NCBI GenBank assembly: GCA_947561395.2
Contig: OX387193.1
Location: 2,480,001-2,544,000 of the forward strand
Origin: Buxus sempervirens
Taxonomy: Eukaryota; Streptophyta; Magnoliopsida; Buxales; Buxaceae
Reading direction: 5' to 3'
Length of the DNA: 64,000 nucleotides
Part shown: piece after piece, positions 62,501 to 64,000 of the stretch
Numbering within the stretch: the first letter of the stretch is position 1
How the letters are laid out: each line of letters opens with the position of its first letter
Made by a program: the position numbers and the translations under genes
Notes under the pieces: generated by a model
The model's database searches: none
The model's input: only the letters and a program-made list of their open reading frames with translations
What the model was told of the DNA's origin: nothing

Positions 62501-64000
62501 TTTCATGAATGTTCTAGATGGAGAGGTTTAGATTCATTTTATAGCGTTGAAAGGTTTTCCAAGTATTTATTTATTTATTTTTTTTGTGCTGAAAACAGAG
62601 AATTAGATTGTATTAATCGGGAAGAGGAATGGTACAAGAGTATCTAGGAGTGGAGCATCCCAAACAATCCGCAAGAACAGCGGAATGGATCTCCCTAGGA
62701 TAGCTTTTTAACCATCAGCATGACCAAAAATCTGGTGCAAAATTCGCGAACTGATCACCACATGTGTTGGCCTCTCTAAAGGAAAAAGAAAGACGAAAAT
62801 CAGAGAAAGGCGAGCATAATGAAATGGCTTCATCCAACAAACAGGATATTTTCCAGGGGTGTTTATCTTGACTCTTGAAGCTCTCCACCAGCACCATAGA
62901 ATCACTTTCGATCCAGACTTTATTGCATTTCGGAAATCTGGCAAGTTTAATGCCTTCCCCCAAAGCATGTGCCTCTGCCACAAGAGAAGTTGTTTTGCCA
63001 ATATTGCGAGCTAAAGCTCCAAGAACTCTGCCATCCGCATCCCTTACGATAGCACCTATTGCAGCAGGACCTGGACATCCTCTGGCTGCACCATCCACAT
63101 TTAGCTTAACCCAACTCTCCCTTGGTCTCTTCCATCTACACAGCAGCTCCTATTTTCTGACTTTGGTACTACTATCTTCTTTGTTTGATAGAGAACTTGA
63201 GCCCTCCTGTAACACACGAAACAATGCCAAAGACGAGTCTATGGATGGGGTAATGTCTCAAAGATTACCTTGTTCCAGGTTAGCCAAATAGCCCAAGAAA
63301 TTTTTGCCCAAGCTGCTGAAATGTGTCTGATTGGGGTCTCTCCTGCTATGTCCATCTTTATAAGATAATAAAAAAACCACTCTTTGCACAATAGTCCCTG
63401 ATTGGAATTTGGAACAAAACCACCTGTAGCACCCAACCATAATGCACGAATAAAATCGCAATAACGAAAGAGATGGTTATTTGATTCCTGACTACCATTG
63501 CACAACAACAGGCTTCTGGAGGGACTCCCAATCTACTTGATAACAGGTCATTTGGGGGTTGGCTCCTTGTAACTGTTTCCACATGAAGAACTTTATCTTC
63601 TGAGGACATGTAAAATGCCAGATCTTGAGCCACCTTTTGTCCTCCATATTTTTATAACGAGGGTCTGTTAACAAACGATAAGCTGAGGTGACTGTGTATT
63701 TACCTGAAGAAGTCGCAGCCCAGATAGACTTTCTATCATGATTGATTCTTGTTTTAATTGGATTAGTCTTGATCTGCTCCACGTCTTGCACTGCTGACAA
63801 ACCAGCAAATTTGCATTGATCCCAAGATCTGGATTCTTGAAAAATCAATTCTGCAACTTTGATTTTTTCACTGGAATTAGGGGGTACAACGTTCACTTGC
63901 TTCAGTCATCTGTTATCTGTGATGTCAATGGATTGACTGTTGGCAATAATCCAACCTCTTCCCAATCTTAAAAACTCTCTGCTATGACACAGCTGCTTCC
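59504..64000. repeat. segmental duplication, copy 2 (partner at 8,161), runs off the window
   Basis: It parallels 8,161-12,180 in order and orientation. It has about 400 bp around 60,187-60,600 that copy 1 lacks (starting gagagcagcagccttgtagt), plus small indels. The LINE in this copy keeps bases that copy 1 has lost, so copy 2 is nearer the ancestral state in that part. Confidence 0.88.
62566..64000 (-). mobile_element. LINE retrotransposon (copy 2), partial
   Basis: Minus strand, entering from the right window edge. A zinc-binding RVT domain (RWLKIWHFTCPQKIKFFMWK, about 63,560-63,640) is followed after a frameshift by LCNGSQESNNHLFRYCDFIR (about 63,420-63,505). An RNase H domain then reads DGAARGCPGPAAIGAIVRDA and WIESDSMVLVES (62,715-63,098), and an AT-rich tail lies at 62,570-62,585. 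Unlike copy 1 it keeps the ESDS segment, so its RNase H part is continuous over 127 codons. The frameshift between the zinc-binding and RNase H parts is the same as in copy 1, so the element was already broken before duplication. Confidence 0.9.

Overview
The window is plant nuclear DNA. Protein-coding signal is confined to short exon pieces flanked by canonical GT/AG introns, and the rest is AT-rich intron, intergenic and transposon sequence: a solo LTR, plant-type LINEs, a tRNA-derived SINE, a CACTA-like element and a MITE-like inverted repeat. The gene families seen are plant ones (UDP-glucose 4-epimerase, SEC14-like, an importin-like karyopherin, and a VAN3-binding/DUF828 protein). A repeat-rich angiosperm genome fits best; I cannot name the species.

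Layout. 1-4.85 kb: two good exons of a UDP-glucose 4-epimerase gene. The next intron holds a CACTA-like element (1138-4515), and the following exon looks decayed. 4.85-7.6 kb: AT-rich sequence with a MITE-like palindrome (6181-6495). 7.6-8.1 kb: one exon of a SEC14/CRAL-TRIO gene behind a leader with a telo-box. 8.16-12.9 kb: one copy of a segmental duplication that carries a minus-strand, 5'-truncated LINE. Its partner is at 59.5-64 kb and runs off the window. 13.4-13.86 kb: two exon-like pieces resembling DMS3. 14.0-16.7 kb: a 2.69-kb solo LTR with a perfect 5-bp target duplication. 17.6-20.5 kb: four in-phase exons of a gene resembling At5g03900. One of its introns holds a SINE and a LINE tail with a 17-bp target duplication.

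20,511 to about 46,986: a head-to-tail array of 12.3 copies of a 2151-bp unit, 41% of the window. The copies differ at only a handful of sites. The left edge falls inside the fourth exon of the At5g03900-like gene. The right edge lies next to the first exon of an importin-like pseudogene (46.98-48.69 kb), which has in-frame stops at 47224 and 47559. Each unit contains exon-like segments with splice signals. Four of them share one reading frame, interrupted by a single TAA and giving a possible 59-residue product. Each unit also contains a member of a dispersed repeat family found singly near 13.1 kb and 48.8 kb.

Right of the array: the importin pseudogene, a T-rich repeat region, LTR fragments at 50.1-50.8 and 54.3-55.7 kb, a frameshifted VAN3-binding (DUF828) pseudogene at 51.96-52.8 kb, a possible tRNA-iMet primer-binding site at 56.13 kb, T-rich low-complexity DNA, and the second duplication copy.

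No complete, clearly functional protein-coding gene is visible. All recognisable gene pieces lie on the plus strand and come from unrelated families, so the region reads as a mosaic of gene fragments and transposons around a very young long-unit tandem array. The functional interplay of the genes cannot be inferred.
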